This document shows positions 11,801 through 22,282 of a stretch of DNA of 64,000 nucleotides, piece by piece. Made by a program: the position numbers and the translations under genes. Source of the DNA: Bactrocera neohumeralis. Taxonomy: Eukaryota > Arthropoda > Insecta > Diptera > Tephritidae. The notes beneath the pieces were generated by a model that saw only the letters and a list, made by a program, of their open reading frames with translations, was not told the DNA's origin and did not search any database. The DNA lies in the NCBI RefSeq assembly GCF_024586455.1, contig NC_065922.1, positions 34,282,089-34,346,088 of the forward strand, read 5' to 3'. How positions within the stretch are numbered: the stretch's first letter is position 1; every line of letters begins with the position of its first letter.

Positions 11801-13649
11801 TCTTTAGTTTGGCTAATCATGTATGTGATGCAACTTTCGGCGCTTTACAGTGCTGAAAGTTTACTGTCCCTTCTAAAAAAAATCGTTTGAAATTGTGGGT
11901 CATGATTAATAGATAAATTTTTTAATAGGTAAATCATTGCTTGCTGATGTATGCTAATTGAAATGTTTTACTGATTTCGATAAAATTTTTTGGTTCTCCA
12001 AAACACTGGCCTGACGTTGTATGAATATATTATATTTTTAAAATTTTACAATTATTTACATTTAAAACCTCACTAGACTTACAAAATATAAGCATAATTA
12101 ATTACATACACACACTCAGGTATAAAAAAATACGTGGCTATAAAATATTGGGTAGTCGAAAAAGTCTTTTCGTATTTCTAATCAAACTTCAACTTCTTTT
12201 TTTTTATTTATAATAATAAATAAATAAAAAATAGGTACCATTTTGGTCGACCAATTTTTGCCATTTTTCCGCTAGAGACGTTATTCCATCAGTGTAAATC
12301 GAAATTTCCAGACCGCAAGCGAGCGAACCATTGTTGTGCTACACGAACATACAGCATCGTCTCCATAAACTTCACAAATTTCTTTGGCGACTTGCGTAGC
12401 ATTCTTCCTTTTTTTATACAAAAATTTCAAAATATCGCGAATTTCTTCATTCTTTTCACTCACTTTTGAACAGCTGTAACTGTTTTTCAACTTCCCCGAA
12501 TTAATTTTTTTTGGTTAAATGAAGCTTAAAATCTCACCTTTCCAACACTATACGGTATGACACAATGTGGTTGGCAGCACTGGAGATATACGATTGCAAC
12601 GACATCTACGCAACGATCAAAATACGAAAAGACTTTTTCGGCTATCCAATATATTCAAAAGTTGGCATTATAGTATGGTATATTGTATCGTACATTTGTT
12701 TATTTATATGTCTTTTAGGTGATGATCCCATGATCCTTTGGGTATTCGGTAGCACTATATTCTCGATGATAGTCTATTGGTTTGTTGGTGGTATTTACAC
12801 TTTCATGGACATGACTAACCGTCCAGCATTCCTGCGCAAATACAAAATTCAGCCAGGCACAAATGAACCAGTTGAGAGAGAACGTTTAATGAAGGTAAGT
12901 AATATGAACCGTTATAAAAACTTGCACACCGCTTGTAACTGATAACTAATTATAATTTATCCGTTTTAACTCTATCACCAGGTTATATGGCGGGTAATTA
13001 GCAATCAAGTATTTGTCGGCATTCCATTCGCTTTCCTCAGCTACAAATTAATGACGCTGCGTGGTCCGAACTCGATACGCGAATTACCTACATTCCACTG
13101 GGTATGCGTGGAGCTGACCGTATGCATTCTAATGGAGGAGCTGGGCTTCTATTATTCACATCGGCTATTGCATAACAAACATATTTATAAATTCATACAC
13201 AAACAGCATCACGAATGGACCGCGCCAATAGCGGTGACTGCAATTTATTGCCACCCAATAGAGCATATCTTCAGCAATCTGTTGCCACCATTCCTTGGCG
13301 TATTCCTAATGAACACACACGTGGCTACGGCTTGGATGTGGTTCGCTTTGGCCATTTTGTCGACACTTAACGCACATTCCGGTTATCATCTGCCCTTCTT
13401 TCCCAGTCCGGAGGCACACGACTTTCATCACTTAAAGTAAGTAAAACAGTGTTTGTAGGAATTAATCGGCTAAATTTAAATTATCTGCTGTTTAACAGAT
13501 TCAACAATTGCTTTGGCGTGCTAGGCGTTTTGGATCGGCTACATGGCACTGATATATTATTTAGGGCTACCAAGTCCTATACGCGTCACATTATGATGTT
13601 GAGTTTTGTACCGCCTCGCGAGGCTTTTCCGGATTCATCAACCAAATAG
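2882..13649 (+). CDS. FAXDC2-like fatty acid hydroxylase domain protein, copy 1
   Basis: Coding exons: 2882-2993, 12719-12894, 12982-13436 and 13499-13649 (stop TAG). They join in frame to 297 aa. The family is membrane di-iron hydroxylases of the ER (sterol desaturase/FA_hydroxylase fold, FAXDC2; the fly homologues are probably CG1998 and CG11162, from memory). The metal-binding histidine boxes are intact: HRLLH at residues 156-160, HKQHH at 169-173, and a third box HDFHH at 242-246. HPIEH lies at 187-191. Hydrophobic segments lie around residues 55-75 and 105-150. The ATG at 2882 is preferred because the upstream in-frame codon is TTG. Intron 1 is 9.7 kb and packed with transposon relics. 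An intron interrupts the frame just after the third histidine box and is absent from the neighbouring paralogue. The substrate is unknown; a lipid or sterol is inferred from the family. Confidence 0.9.
3560..4012 (-). repeat. Dispersed non-coding repeat (family R), copy 1, with a LINE tail inside
   Basis: Relative to the full copy at 57124-57968 this copy is inverted. Its left edge resembles CGTTAACTTC plus CACAGGTGCATTTCT, and its right edge TATACCCTGTTCAGGGTA corresponds to the other copy's TACTCTGAACAGGGTATA. A block at about 3629-3718 (GGCTACGTAACCGGAACGG through a CAACAACAAG run) matches the LINE-like tail at 25405-25515 and looks like a secondary insertion. It sits in intron 1 of the FAXDC2-like gene. 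Confidence 0.65.
4546..5224 (+). mobile_element. Internally deleted mariner element
   Basis: Terminal inverted repeats are evident: TTGTGACAAAAAAGCATCCG on the left, and the reverse complement of the right end is TTGTGACAAAAAAGTACACG. Between them a broken reading frame starts at ATG 4725 (MDKNIQQRICFKF). It contains the mariner N-terminal stretch YEWYKSFKDGRE and then PRSGRPSTSS, followed by frameshifts and loss of the catalytic core. The length is about 679 bp against about 1.3 kb for intact mariners, so it is non-autonomous. TA precedes the left end; the right flank is TG, suggesting decay. It lies in intron 1 of the FAXDC2-like gene. Confidence 0.85.
5745..7375. repeat. Unclassified dispersed repeat region
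   Basis: It begins with GTTCGGGTGCAACCGAACAT, a short palindrome followed by TTTATACTCTTGCC, and ends near a GACGGACGGACAGACAGA run. The body is a succession of diverged blocks (phrases such as TTCCGATTTCCACCATTTTC and CGCCCACGCCCACTTTT) typical of old non-coding dispersed repeats in fly introns. Related texture recurs at 11040-11690, which ends with ATACTCTGTAGCAACATGTT. I cannot assign a class. The short open frames inside have no recognisable domain. Confidence 0.45.
7590..7815 (-). mobile_element. Terminal fragment of a mariner-like element
   Basis: Read on the minus strand, it carries an end ATCAAATTTGACCCGGACTG, then CATTTAAA, a stretch ending GTTGTCTGGCAATTTT, and TGTTTCCAATGGAATCATGG. 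The same block order occurs on the plus strand at 16197-16460, 19370-19560 and 56505-56930, where mariner transposase remnants follow. Only one end is present. It lies in FAXDC2-like intron 1. Confidence 0.6.
8878..9785 (-). mobile_element. Tc1/mariner-superfamily transposase relic
   Basis: The ends are GGTGATCCATTTCGAGG on the left and AAGTTACTT...GATCACC on the right, so the terminal inverted repeat begins GGTGATC. Minus-strand translation gives recognisable transposase fragments in order: a helix-turn-helix region (RSQQLGLTYGTT), then LPKRHRFALWILEKFQEDP, then a jump to LIREHFGEQIISPPRSC and VYADNPASIPALEQNITRV, and finally MDHLRRSRGQHLKDIIFKK. The segment with the first catalytic Asp is missing and stops and frameshifts are common, so the element is dead. 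It lies in intron 1 of the FAXDC2-like gene. Confidence 0.8.
9786..12147. other. Intron sequence with unclassified repeat blocks
   Basis: This is the part of FAXDC2-like intron 1 without recognised coding material. About 10340-10900 has a block with GGCGGCCATTTAAAGTG and CCGCCATTTTGTGGGTGG phrases. About 11040-11690 resembles the repeat at 5745-7375 and ends near CTCTGTAGCAACATGTTGCA, a short inverted repeat. No gene is supported. Confidence 0.4.
12148..12649 (-). mobile_element. Deleted mariner element abutting FAXDC2-like exon 2
   Basis: The two ends are inverted copies of each other: TTGGGTAGTCGAAAAAGTCT on the left, and TTGGATAGCCGAAAAAGTCT after reverse-complementing the right end. TA duplications lie at 12146-12147 and 12650-12651. 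The minus strand encodes a mariner N-terminus (SEKNEEIRDILKFLYKKRK) joined directly to a C-terminal LTLME/LAEKWQ-like remnant, so the catalytic centre has been deleted. At 502 bp it is about 40% of full length. Its right end lies 69 bp before the exon 2 acceptor. Related copies are at 27325-28200 and 61217-61530. Confidence 0.9.
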
Positions 13650-14199
13650 AATATCATCCAACATAAGCTTATTGAAATATCAAATCAATATATTTTAAAT
13701 CGTATTGAATTCGCTTTCTATGTACATCTAATGTATGTATGTATGTATGTAATTATGCCTATTCAAAAAATATTTATAGTTTTACATAAGTTGCATTCTA
13801 TAAATTTATGTGATATGATTGTATATATTATATACACAGATATATGTAGCTAAATTAAATAATAAGATTAATAACATGCCTTGATTGTTATTTTTATTGT
13901 GGGATTCGCTCTTGTAATTTGATTTTAATTTTAGATTAGGTTTATGCTCTTATTTATGTTATGGTCGGACAATGCAACGAATTGTAAATTGGTGGAGCAG
14001 ACAAATAATTTACTTTCCTGTAATGTTTTAAGACACATTTAAAGAAGTTTGACATAGACAAATAATAGTCTTTCTGCTCGTATTAGAGTTATAAACATGC
14101 GAAATTGACTTTCACTTATAAAAACTAATAGGGTTGACCCCAAATTAAAACACGTATGAAGATATCATGTGGTTTATAAATTTAAGTACTACTGAATAT
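13650..14199. other. Downstream region of FAXDC2-like copy 1
   Basis: The likely 3' UTR of the FAXDC2-like gene follows the stop at 13649. It is AT-rich, includes a TATG microsatellite at about 13733-13750, and has AATAAT/ATTAAA-type polyadenylation candidates around 13853-13862. Nothing else is recognisable. Confidence 0.45.
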
Positions 14200-15350
14200 A
14201 TTTGTTGGAGTCATGGTATAAAAACTTCACAAATCGAAATCAGGTCGGAGGAAAAAGATGTAAATTTCGAAATGAAGCAGACGTTCCATGGCCCGACCAT
14301 GAAGAAGTTCGAACAAAGCGACGGGGCCGATGGATTGCCGGCAGAGCTATTCAAACACGGCGGCGAAAAACTGATAAAGAGCATGCATCAGCTCCTTTAT
14401 AGAATACGGTCGGACGAAAACATGCCCGACGATTGGAATTTAAAAGTCTGCCCAATCCACAAAAAGGGAGACCTCACAATCTGCGCCAACTACCGTGGGA
14501 TAAGCTTCCTCAACACCGCGTACAAGGTTCTATCGAGATTAGTGTGTGAAACAACAAAACTGATTGGACCTCATCAGTGTGACTTAAGGCCTGGAAAATG
14601 AACAACTGACCAGATATTCACCTTGCGCCAAATCTTGGAAAAGACCCGTGAAAAGAGGATCGACACACACACCCTCTTCGTCGACTTTAAAGCTGCTTTT
14701 GACAGCACAAAAATGAGCTGTCTTTATGCCGCCACGTCTGAATTTGGTATCCCTGCAAAACTAATACGGCTGTGTAAACTGACGCTGAGCAATACAAAAA
14801 GCTCCATCCAGATCGGGAAGGACCTATCCGAACCGTTCGATACCAAATTAGGTTTCAGACAAGGCGACTTCCTTTCGTGCGACTTCTTCAATCTACTGCT
14901 GGAGAAAATATTTCGCGCTGCTGAACTTATTAAAGCAGGTAAAATCTTCTAGAAGAGTGTACAGCTGCTGGCGTACGCCGATGATATCATTGACCTCAAC
15001 AACCCCGCCGTTAGTTCTGCTTCAAATGTGTCTGGTAGTGAACGAGGGCAAGACGAAATATCTCCTGTCATCAAACAAACAGTGGTTCCACTTGCGACTG
15101 GACTGTTGACAGTCATAACTTCGAAGTCATAGATAATTTCGTCTATCTTGAAACCAGCATTAACACCAGCAACAACGTCAGCCTCGAAATCCAACGCAGA
15201 ATAACTCTAAAAACAGGTGCTACTTCGGACTGCGTAGTCAATTGAGAAGTAAATCCTTTCTCTACGAACAAAGACAAAACTCTACAAGTAACTCATCATC
15301 CCTGTCCTGCTATGTATGTATATGGTGCAGAGGCATGGGCCAATGACAAT
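14200..15350 (+). mobile_element. Non-LTR retrotransposon relic (RTE-like reverse transcriptase)
   Basis: Plus-strand translation across frameshifts gives reverse transcriptase blocks in the correct order: GADGLPAELFKHGGE, CPIHKKGDLTICANYRGIS, TDQIFTLRQILEKTRE, TLFVDFKAAFDS, GFRQGDFLSC, and the catalytic YADD at 14974-14985. Internal stops (TGA at 14599-14601, TAG at 14950-14952) and shifts show it is inactive. The same family, in the opposite orientation and with a less damaged 3' end, lies at 34419-35239. The RTE assignment rests on remembered protein texture and could be another RT clade. Confidence 0.85.
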
Positions 15351-16196
15351 ACCGGATGAGTTGAATGAGTATATCGGCAGCTGTCTCTAAGTTCGCAATG
15401 ATAAAAATTTACAACACAGTGATCTATAATAATTTGTATGCGGTTCAAGAAAATATTTTTATTTGAGTCTGGCATACAAATTACTTCAGCCACAGCGACG
15501 TGACCAGATGTTTACTCTAATCAGAAAGGCGCGTGTTTGCCAAATAAATATACTACGGTAGATAAGTATGTAGGAATAAATGTTAGACACATAATTTTTC
15601 AGTTGAATAAAAATAATTCGGACAATATGATCAATTAAAAAATTAACATTCGAATTCGAATCAGACATATACATATGTATATTGTATTCAAATTTCTAAA
15701 TATTGTAATTTTTTATTTAGTAATTTCATAAATATCATAAAATTGGTTGCTTATTGGTTTTAAAAGTGAAAAAATGTACATGATTATTCTAATGCTAAAA
15801 TTCCTATCTATCTAGTATTATCACAGTGCCCTTAGAATATATTGCATTTATGAAATTTCATTATAAATGACGAAATAGAAAGGAGCTTTATCTTTTATTA
15901 ATACTGCTAAATCCTGCTTAGTTTATCGAATTTGCAATATGGAATGCGATACGTGTAAATCGCACATTCATACAAACATACACGTACATATGTAGTGTCT
16001 ATACATTGAATGTATGTACTTTCTGACAACACTCATCATTGTTACTATGTGCACAACTATAACGCTTGGTCACGCCCTGTCACCAATCCTTTCAAAAAAC
16101 TGTAATTTCGAGTACACTAAATAAAATAAATTTGATTAACAAATTGGCTCAAGACGAATTGTGTTATACGCTACATATGTGTACCTACTCTTATAC
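15351..16196. other. Intergenic stretch without recognised features
   Basis: AT-rich DNA between retrotransposon relics, with short CATA runs near 15668 and 15969. No coding potential or structured repeat stands out. Confidence 0.4.
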
Positions 16197-16460
16197 CATT
16201 TGATCAAATTACCGGACTAGTTCATTTAAACTGCGAGGGCAAACCGAATCGATAAAAATTTTTCATCTAGATAGGCAATAGACTTTGATAGTGTGTGTTT
16301 GGCAGCTATCTGGTTACGACGATAACAGTTTGTCTGGCGATTTTGACCATAGAAACAAATTTGAGAGGGTTTGCTAGAAATTTTGTTTTCAATAGAATCA
16401 TCAATCACCCTATTCGAATCGTCACTCCAACTTCGTTAAGCACGATAACGACGAAAAAGT
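16197..16460 (+). mobile_element. Mariner-like 5' end fragment
   Basis: It begins near TTTGATCAAATTACCGGACT and carries GTTTGTCTGGCGATTTTGACC and TTTTCAATAGAATCATCAAT, matching the block order of the fragments at 7590-7815 (minus) and 56505-56930 (plus). Only the end and the start of the transposase region remain. Confidence 0.55.
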
Positions 16461-16519
16461 CAAGGAATCAGGAAAATTTGATTGAATTAAAATAAATATA
16501 TTTATTTGTGGCTGGGAGA

Positions 16520-17670
16520 TTCGTAGATACAATCAGTAATGTGATGGAGAGCTCTCTAGCGGTCATACAGCGATGGGTGATAAAAGACGAGTCTGGTGCT
16601 CTTTACAATGAAGTACAAAATCCCGCCATGGAACCTCACGAGACTCAATAGAGTTGAATTGACAATTAAGGAGCATACCAAGTACCTAGTGGTAATTTTG
16701 GACAGCAAGCTGATATGGAAACTCAATGTGGAGGAGAGAGTGAAAAAGGCCAGAGGTACCCTATACACATGTAAGAAAATGTCTACTTGGGGCCTATCAC
16801 CTGGCCTCATGCATTAATGTTACAAAGCGATAGTCAAGCCAATCTTACTTTATGCCGCTAAATTTCATAAAGGAAACCGATGGAACCGATGGATCTACAT
16901 AACGGGAGCGCTAAACGGCGGCAATCAACCCACCAACAATCGAGATTGCAGTAGAAAGCCCAGCTGCAAGATTGGCGGCATTAGGTGAGTTCAATAAGCG
17001 GGGAGCTGGTGGAAAAATTAGACCACACTAAAGGAAGATGAGTGGCGCAGAAGCCTACGACACCACACCAGCGGAACTTACAATATCTACACAGACGGAT
17101 CCAAAATGGGCAATGGAGTGGAAGCCGGAATCTATCTGGACCGGAAATAACTAAGAACGATACACAACGAAATTTACGAAAGGGCTAACAGGTGGATCAG
17201 GGCGAGATGGAATGCCTTAAGTACATGCAGGATCACCAAGATCATGTGAAAGAAACTCTCTAAGGGTTTTCACTTGCTTCTTACCACACGATCTCGAAAG
17301 GACTGGCGGACGGCTATTGACACTTGGCAGGTAACAACTTACTGGCATCAGATTCGAGCCGGATGGGCATAAGTGATAACGATGCATTCAGAATCTGCAG
17401 AGAAGTTAACATGAGAGAGACCCTGGAACACTTCCTATGCCTTTGCCCAGCACTACCTAGAACTCGACTCAAGTATCTAGGAGCTTCGGAGTTTAAAAGA
17501 CTGGTAGAAGTACCAAACGTAGTCAGCAAGTCGCTCTTGAAGTTCGTAAATAAATGTTGGCGACCTGTGTGACGAATCAAATTAAACTGGACCTCCATCT
17601 GGCATTACTACGGACCAGTAGATGATCTATGTGTGGCGTGATAGCAGGCCAGTATAACCTAACCTAAAAT
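16520..17670 (+). mobile_element. I/LOA-type non-LTR retrotransposon relic with RNase H
   Basis: Plus-strand fragments include an RT thumb-like segment (LGVILDSKL-type text KYLVVILDSKLIWKLNVEER), YKAIVKPILLYAA, an RNase H segment beginning IYTDGSKMGNGVEAGIY, and a C-terminal Cys/His-like part REVNMRETLEHFLCLCPALP. Stops interrupt the frames, so it is dead. The 3' end reads GCCAGTATAACCTAACCTAA, a tail often seen in LOA/I-type elements. It is a 5'-truncated remnant in the spacer between the two FAXDC2-like paralogues. Confidence 0.8.
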
Positions 17671-18052
17671 AAAATAAATATACAATAAAGGGTGTAGGGT
17701 ACACACAAACTATTCATTAGATAACTAAAAAAGCTGGCGAATTTATTTATAAAATCTCAAAACAAAGCGCAAAATACATACACACATCAATATATATATG
17801 TATTTGCATGGACGCACATGTCAACAATGCGAAAACAGCGAAATATCTACAAACAACTAGAGAGAGTGGATAGCGAACACTAAAAATTCCATATATTATC
17901 GCCTTGCAATAATCTCGGTTGGATCTCTGTATTAATTTGTTATCAACTCAATTGTGACGTTTTCGAGAGAATGGTATGGTATAAATTTTGGAAGAGAATT
18001 GCAACATATAATTTCGCACGTAGACCGGAATAGTTTCAGAATTCAAAGCAAC

Positions 18053-19134
18053 ATGGCGAGCAACGCACAGAACGCGACGGTGTCTTTCTGTCAGGAGAAG
18101 TGGAATCATTTTTTGGATGTAGTTGGTGTGTATAAGTATTCAGAAAAAATAAAAACAATTAAATTAATGAAGATGAATTAATTGAATGTGCTTTTGCTCA
18201 CATTTTATTGTTTGCATAAAAAATGTATAGTTATATCTAAATTTCAAACATTTTAGGCGACGATCCAGAACGACTATGGGTATATGGCACAGTACTTTTG
18301 ATTTTTATTATTTATTGGCTTTATGCTGCCGCTTTAACTTTGGTGGACTTTACTAAAAAACCACATTTTGTACGTAAATACAAGTTGCAGCCCGGTAAAA
18401 ATGATCCCGTGGACACAAAACGTTTACTACCGGTAAGTTCACAATTTTTGTGTATAAGAATATACATACATATGTAAGGGCATACATATCAAACTATGCA
18501 AACCCGATTATATATCCACATTAATAATTAACTTTCATACGACCTCGCATCGCAGGCTCTGCGCGTAGTGCTCTTCAATCAAACATTTGTGGCTATACCG
18601 CTAGCCTATGGACTCTATCATTTTGTTTATAAGTATCAAAATACTCTGAATATCCGCGAATTGCCATCGATACAACAAATTGTTTTCGATTTGGCCCTAT
18701 GCTGTGTGCTGGAAGAGATAATTTTCTATTATGGCCACCGCCTGCTACACTATGGCGCCCTGTATCGGTACATACATAAGAAGCATCACGAGTGGACTTC
18801 ACCCATTGCTGTTGTCGCACACTACTGCCATCCAATTGAACACATACTTGCGAATACCTTTCCCATTGCTTTGTCTTTGGGTGTGGTTCGTGCGCATCTT
18901 GTAACTGGTTGGATATTCTTTGCTATCGCAACTTACAATATATTAAGTGATCATGCTGGCTATGCGTTCCCTTGGTCACTAATTTCTGTGCCATTCCACG
19001 ATTATCATCATGCAACATTCAATTATAATTTCGGTGTTTACGGTTGGTTGGACAGATTGCATGGTACCTATGGCGCGTATGACAAGTCTGGACAAATTAA
19101 AGCGAGCCACAAACCTCAACAAAAACAAGAATGA
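18053..19134 (+). CDS. FAXDC2-like fatty acid hydroxylase domain protein, copy 2
   Basis: Coding exons: 18053-18125, 18257-18432 and 18556-19134 (stop TGA). They join to 275 aa. It is a tandem paralogue of the gene at 2882-13649: the first two introns have the same phases (1 and 0), exon 2 is the same length (176 nt), and the histidine boxes are HRLLH at residues 144-148, HKKHH at 157-161 and HDYHH at 231-235. It should be a multi-pass ER di-iron enzyme; the substrate is unknown. The intron that splits copy 1 after the third His box is missing here, and the sequence HDYHHATFNYNFG is contiguous. The N-terminus is shorter than in copy 1. A TATAAA at 17980-17985 and several upstream ATGs lie in the presumed leader. 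AATAAA signals follow at 19322-19350. Confidence 0.92.
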
Positions 19135-19369
19135 GGAGTTAAATTATATTTTCACAAATATGTTTCATCTTACTACCTCTTTAAGTAAGCTTTTTCTACT
19201 TTTGTATATATAATGCACAATTTTAAGTATTTGAAAGTAATATTCATATAAATACATTTTTATATTAGCCAGTAAGCAGTCAAAAGCATTAAATGTACAT
19301 AAATATAATTTGGAAATTCAAAATAAAAATAAATATTTATCAGAAAAATAAATTAAACGTTTTTTTTTT

Positions 19370-19790
19370 TAATAAAAAAAAAGTAGTAAACATTTTTTAA
19401 CAACGAGTTTTCTTGAGATTTTTTGTTTCCAATGGACTCACGGCTACGGAATTGTTTAAAAATGTTGCAGAAGTGTGAGTGGAGCCTATGTCGTCGAGTC
19501 ATCCATGAACTTTTGTTAATGAGAATAACGTCGAAAAAGTTAAAAAAAAGTGACTTGGAAATGGTTGACTTTGCATTAAAGAGATAGCGGAGGATCGCAA
19601 CATTTCTTAAAGACGTTGAATAGAGATCACAAAAGAGATTCTTCACAACGCAGCTGAGGACCCTACCTACATCAAACGCGTCATTCCTGGTGGTGAGGCA
19701 TGAGTTTATGAACATGACGGCGAAACTATCCAATAATATAGCGAATGGCGGTGCAAAAATTAAGCGAAACCAAAAAAAGATGGCCATCCC
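19370..19790 (+). mobile_element. Mariner transposase relic
   Basis: The sequence carries TTTGTTTCCAATGGACTCAC and then translates, with frameshifts, to mariner-like fragments: ENVEKVKKK, GNGRLCIKEIAED, and further on GDET-like text in VIPGGEA followed by YEHDGETIQQYSEW and AKPKKDGHP. These correspond to the linker and first-catalytic-Asp region of mariner transposases. The region around the Asp is mutated and stops are present, so it is inactive. Confidence 0.65.
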
Positions 19791-21030
19791 AGCCGAGAAT
19801 TATAACAATTGCATGCAAAACGTTGAACCGGAGGCACATCTACCATCAATGGGAGGATCATATATTAGACTGCTGACAGAGTTAAGTATCAAAAGCTCAT
19901 CCTAGACAGGAAGCTCTGGAGAAACCCAACATCGACAAAAAACAAAGGAAGGCATCGGTTGCCCTATACTGCTGCAGCGGAAGCATAGGAAAAATGCGGT
20001 TATCAAAGGTAGTTCGTTTGTTCTATGAAACCATACTTATATATAGATATTAAGATTATAATGCTCTAGGGAGTTTTTGTGTGGTGGAAGGCTCTGGAAA
20101 AAACAACATTGCAAACAAATTAGCGAGTGTTCGACGCGCTCATCATTATTTGTAGTACATTACGAACCATTCCATTTGGCACTAAATGTCTTGGTGAATA
20201 TAGCAACGGTGGATATAGCCGCAAAGCTGCCTCACACTCACAGAATCTGGGTACTTACATGACAACGAGCCTGGGCACTTCGAAATTCTCACACACTTTG
20301 ATATTATTTCAAAATACTTCGATTATTAGCCACTGAACCCTCCACCGATATTAGCCCTGAGTTCCCTGACTGTTAGGTCAAAACTAGTAAAATGATGTCT
20401 AGAATCCTCTCTTATCTCCAGCATCGAGTTATTTCATGATTAGACTGGTTTGAGCATTGAAAACTGAAAGACTTGCTAGGAAGGCACTTAAGTCACATCA
20501 ACGACAGAATAAGAACAGATAGGAGCTCCTTTGGCTTCCTGTGTCTCTATGGATTGTTGGATCTCAGACCAAATCAGTAAGCGCTGGTCAACTACCAGAA
20601 ACTGTGCAGTCTAAGGGTCCTTTTGGACCAGGATAAATCCCAGGAGAAACAGGGAACTCTTCGCTCTCAGTAAGGTACATTATACGAACGGGATTCATGC
20701 TGTAAAATGGAATATCTTACAGTATGTGAGATCGGCTGTTTGGAAGGAGATGAGATAGAAACATCGCAACACTTTCTCCTCGAATATTCCACTTTTGCTA
20801 AATCAAAGCAAAGTACCTCAGATGTCATACCTTTAGACATCCAACTGAAATAGCGGAAATAGATATAAAACACCTACGCACATTTGTGATAGGTTCAATG
20901 CGATTTCAACGATAGCTGATATCCAACCGATTTTTTTTTCCGTTCAGCATCACAAATGGCTGTACATAACAGTCTAAGTGTGATCCCCTCCGCAATGCTG
21001 AGGGATCAGCCATTTTAACCTAATCTAAGT
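19791..21030 (+). mobile_element. LOA/I-type non-LTR retrotransposon relic
   Basis: Plus-strand fragments include YQKLILDRKLWRNPTSTKNK, then GVFVWWKALEKTT (the WW-x-A motif of the region after the RT domain) and a following segment with ALIIICSTLRTIPFGTKCL. The 3' part ends with the phrase GCTGAGGGATCAGCCATTTT and then AACCTAATC. Frames are broken throughout. It lies downstream of FAXDC2-like copy 2. Confidence 0.7.
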
Positions 21031-21549
21031 AAACTTACAAGGGGTTTTTAACGTGATTCTTGTCTTGTCTATTTGAAAATATTATTGAGATATCTCTAAT
21101 TTTAATTGAGTTATCTTGCGTATGGACGAATGGATAGATAGCCATAATAATTCATTTTGACTCACCATTATTACCATTTTAACTCATCTAACTATGGAGT
21201 TCCTGGTGTTAAAAAGACCTTTCAAGAGGTCAGAATTGGTACACTAAAATAAGCTAAAAATATGTTATATGTACATAAGTATAGTATGGTATGTATTCCT
21301 CATATCAAACAAAAGCCCATAATTTGTTTCGTTTTCGTTTGAATTTTTTTTTTACGTGAGCCTAAATGTATGCTATAAAATTTATATGTATACAATACTA
21401 ACACATATGCATAAATTATTATATATTAGAGCACGCTTAAATCTTTCCTTCACTACTTTTGTTAGAATACTTATCATAAATTCGAAAAGTAAGAATAGAG
21501 GAAAGAGGCCATTTTACCGACAAACGGGTCTAAGAGCCGGAGTTTAATT

Positions 21550-21880
21550 CGGCCTAGAATTGTCACTCGGCAACATTCCTTCAAATTACTGCAAATATAC
21601 ACCTGCTAATGGACTGCACAGCAGTCTGTAGACGCAGGATTAAGGCCCTTGGATCCATGTTTCCAAATAGGGGTCACATCGCCTCAATAGCACCTAGCAG
21701 TATATTGGAACTCATCAATTTGCTGCGACTAATTGAGACGTTGTGAGTCAGGAGAGGGCACAATAGATCCTAGGTCGGGGTGCAATCCTCATTTAATTAT
21801 CTAAGTATATATCTATCTACTGCAGATATATTTTTGCAGCTACAACAACAATAACAGGAATAAAAAATGGAAGAGGTTAG
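21550..21880 (+). mobile_element. LINE-like 3' tail
   Basis: A block ends in TTTTTGCAGCTACAACAACA after GTTTCCAAATAGGGGTCACA and AATTGAGACGTTGTGAGTCA. The simple CAACAACAATAACAG end resembles the other tails at about 3718 and 25500. It is a 5'-truncated non-coding end of a retroelement about 0.4 kb upstream of the gene at 22283. Confidence 0.5.
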
Positions 21881-22282
21881 AGAAAAAAAAACAACAGGAC
21901 TTCATAAATATGAGTTTTATAAACTTAAGGGGTTTTGTTATTATATATAATTCATTTTTGTTGAAGTGGTAAATACTTTCAAAACAACTTAATAATTTTA
22001 TTTAGACTAAATTTTTTTGTACCCAATAATTTTAAGATGATCCCCCTAATAGTTAGTATTTCAGAAATTTCAGAATTCGTTTGTTGCATATAAAATCAAC
22101 TCTGTGTATACTTGTACATAAAACAGCTGATCGGAAAATCTGTGGAAATTTGATAAATACTTATTTATGCATCCAAACATTGAAATTAAAGAAATTTTGA
22201 ATTTATTATTGCAAGCAGACTTACTAAAATTTTGAAAATATTTAATGATTGCCAAATACATAATAAAGTGAAGTACCACAGA

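Noticed and set aside
17954..18181. Alternative N-terminus of FAXDC2-like copy 2 from a GTG at 17954
   Set aside because: The start codon is GTG, whereas an ATG at 18053 lies in the same exon with the same donor phase as copy 1; the downstream part reads into the intron.
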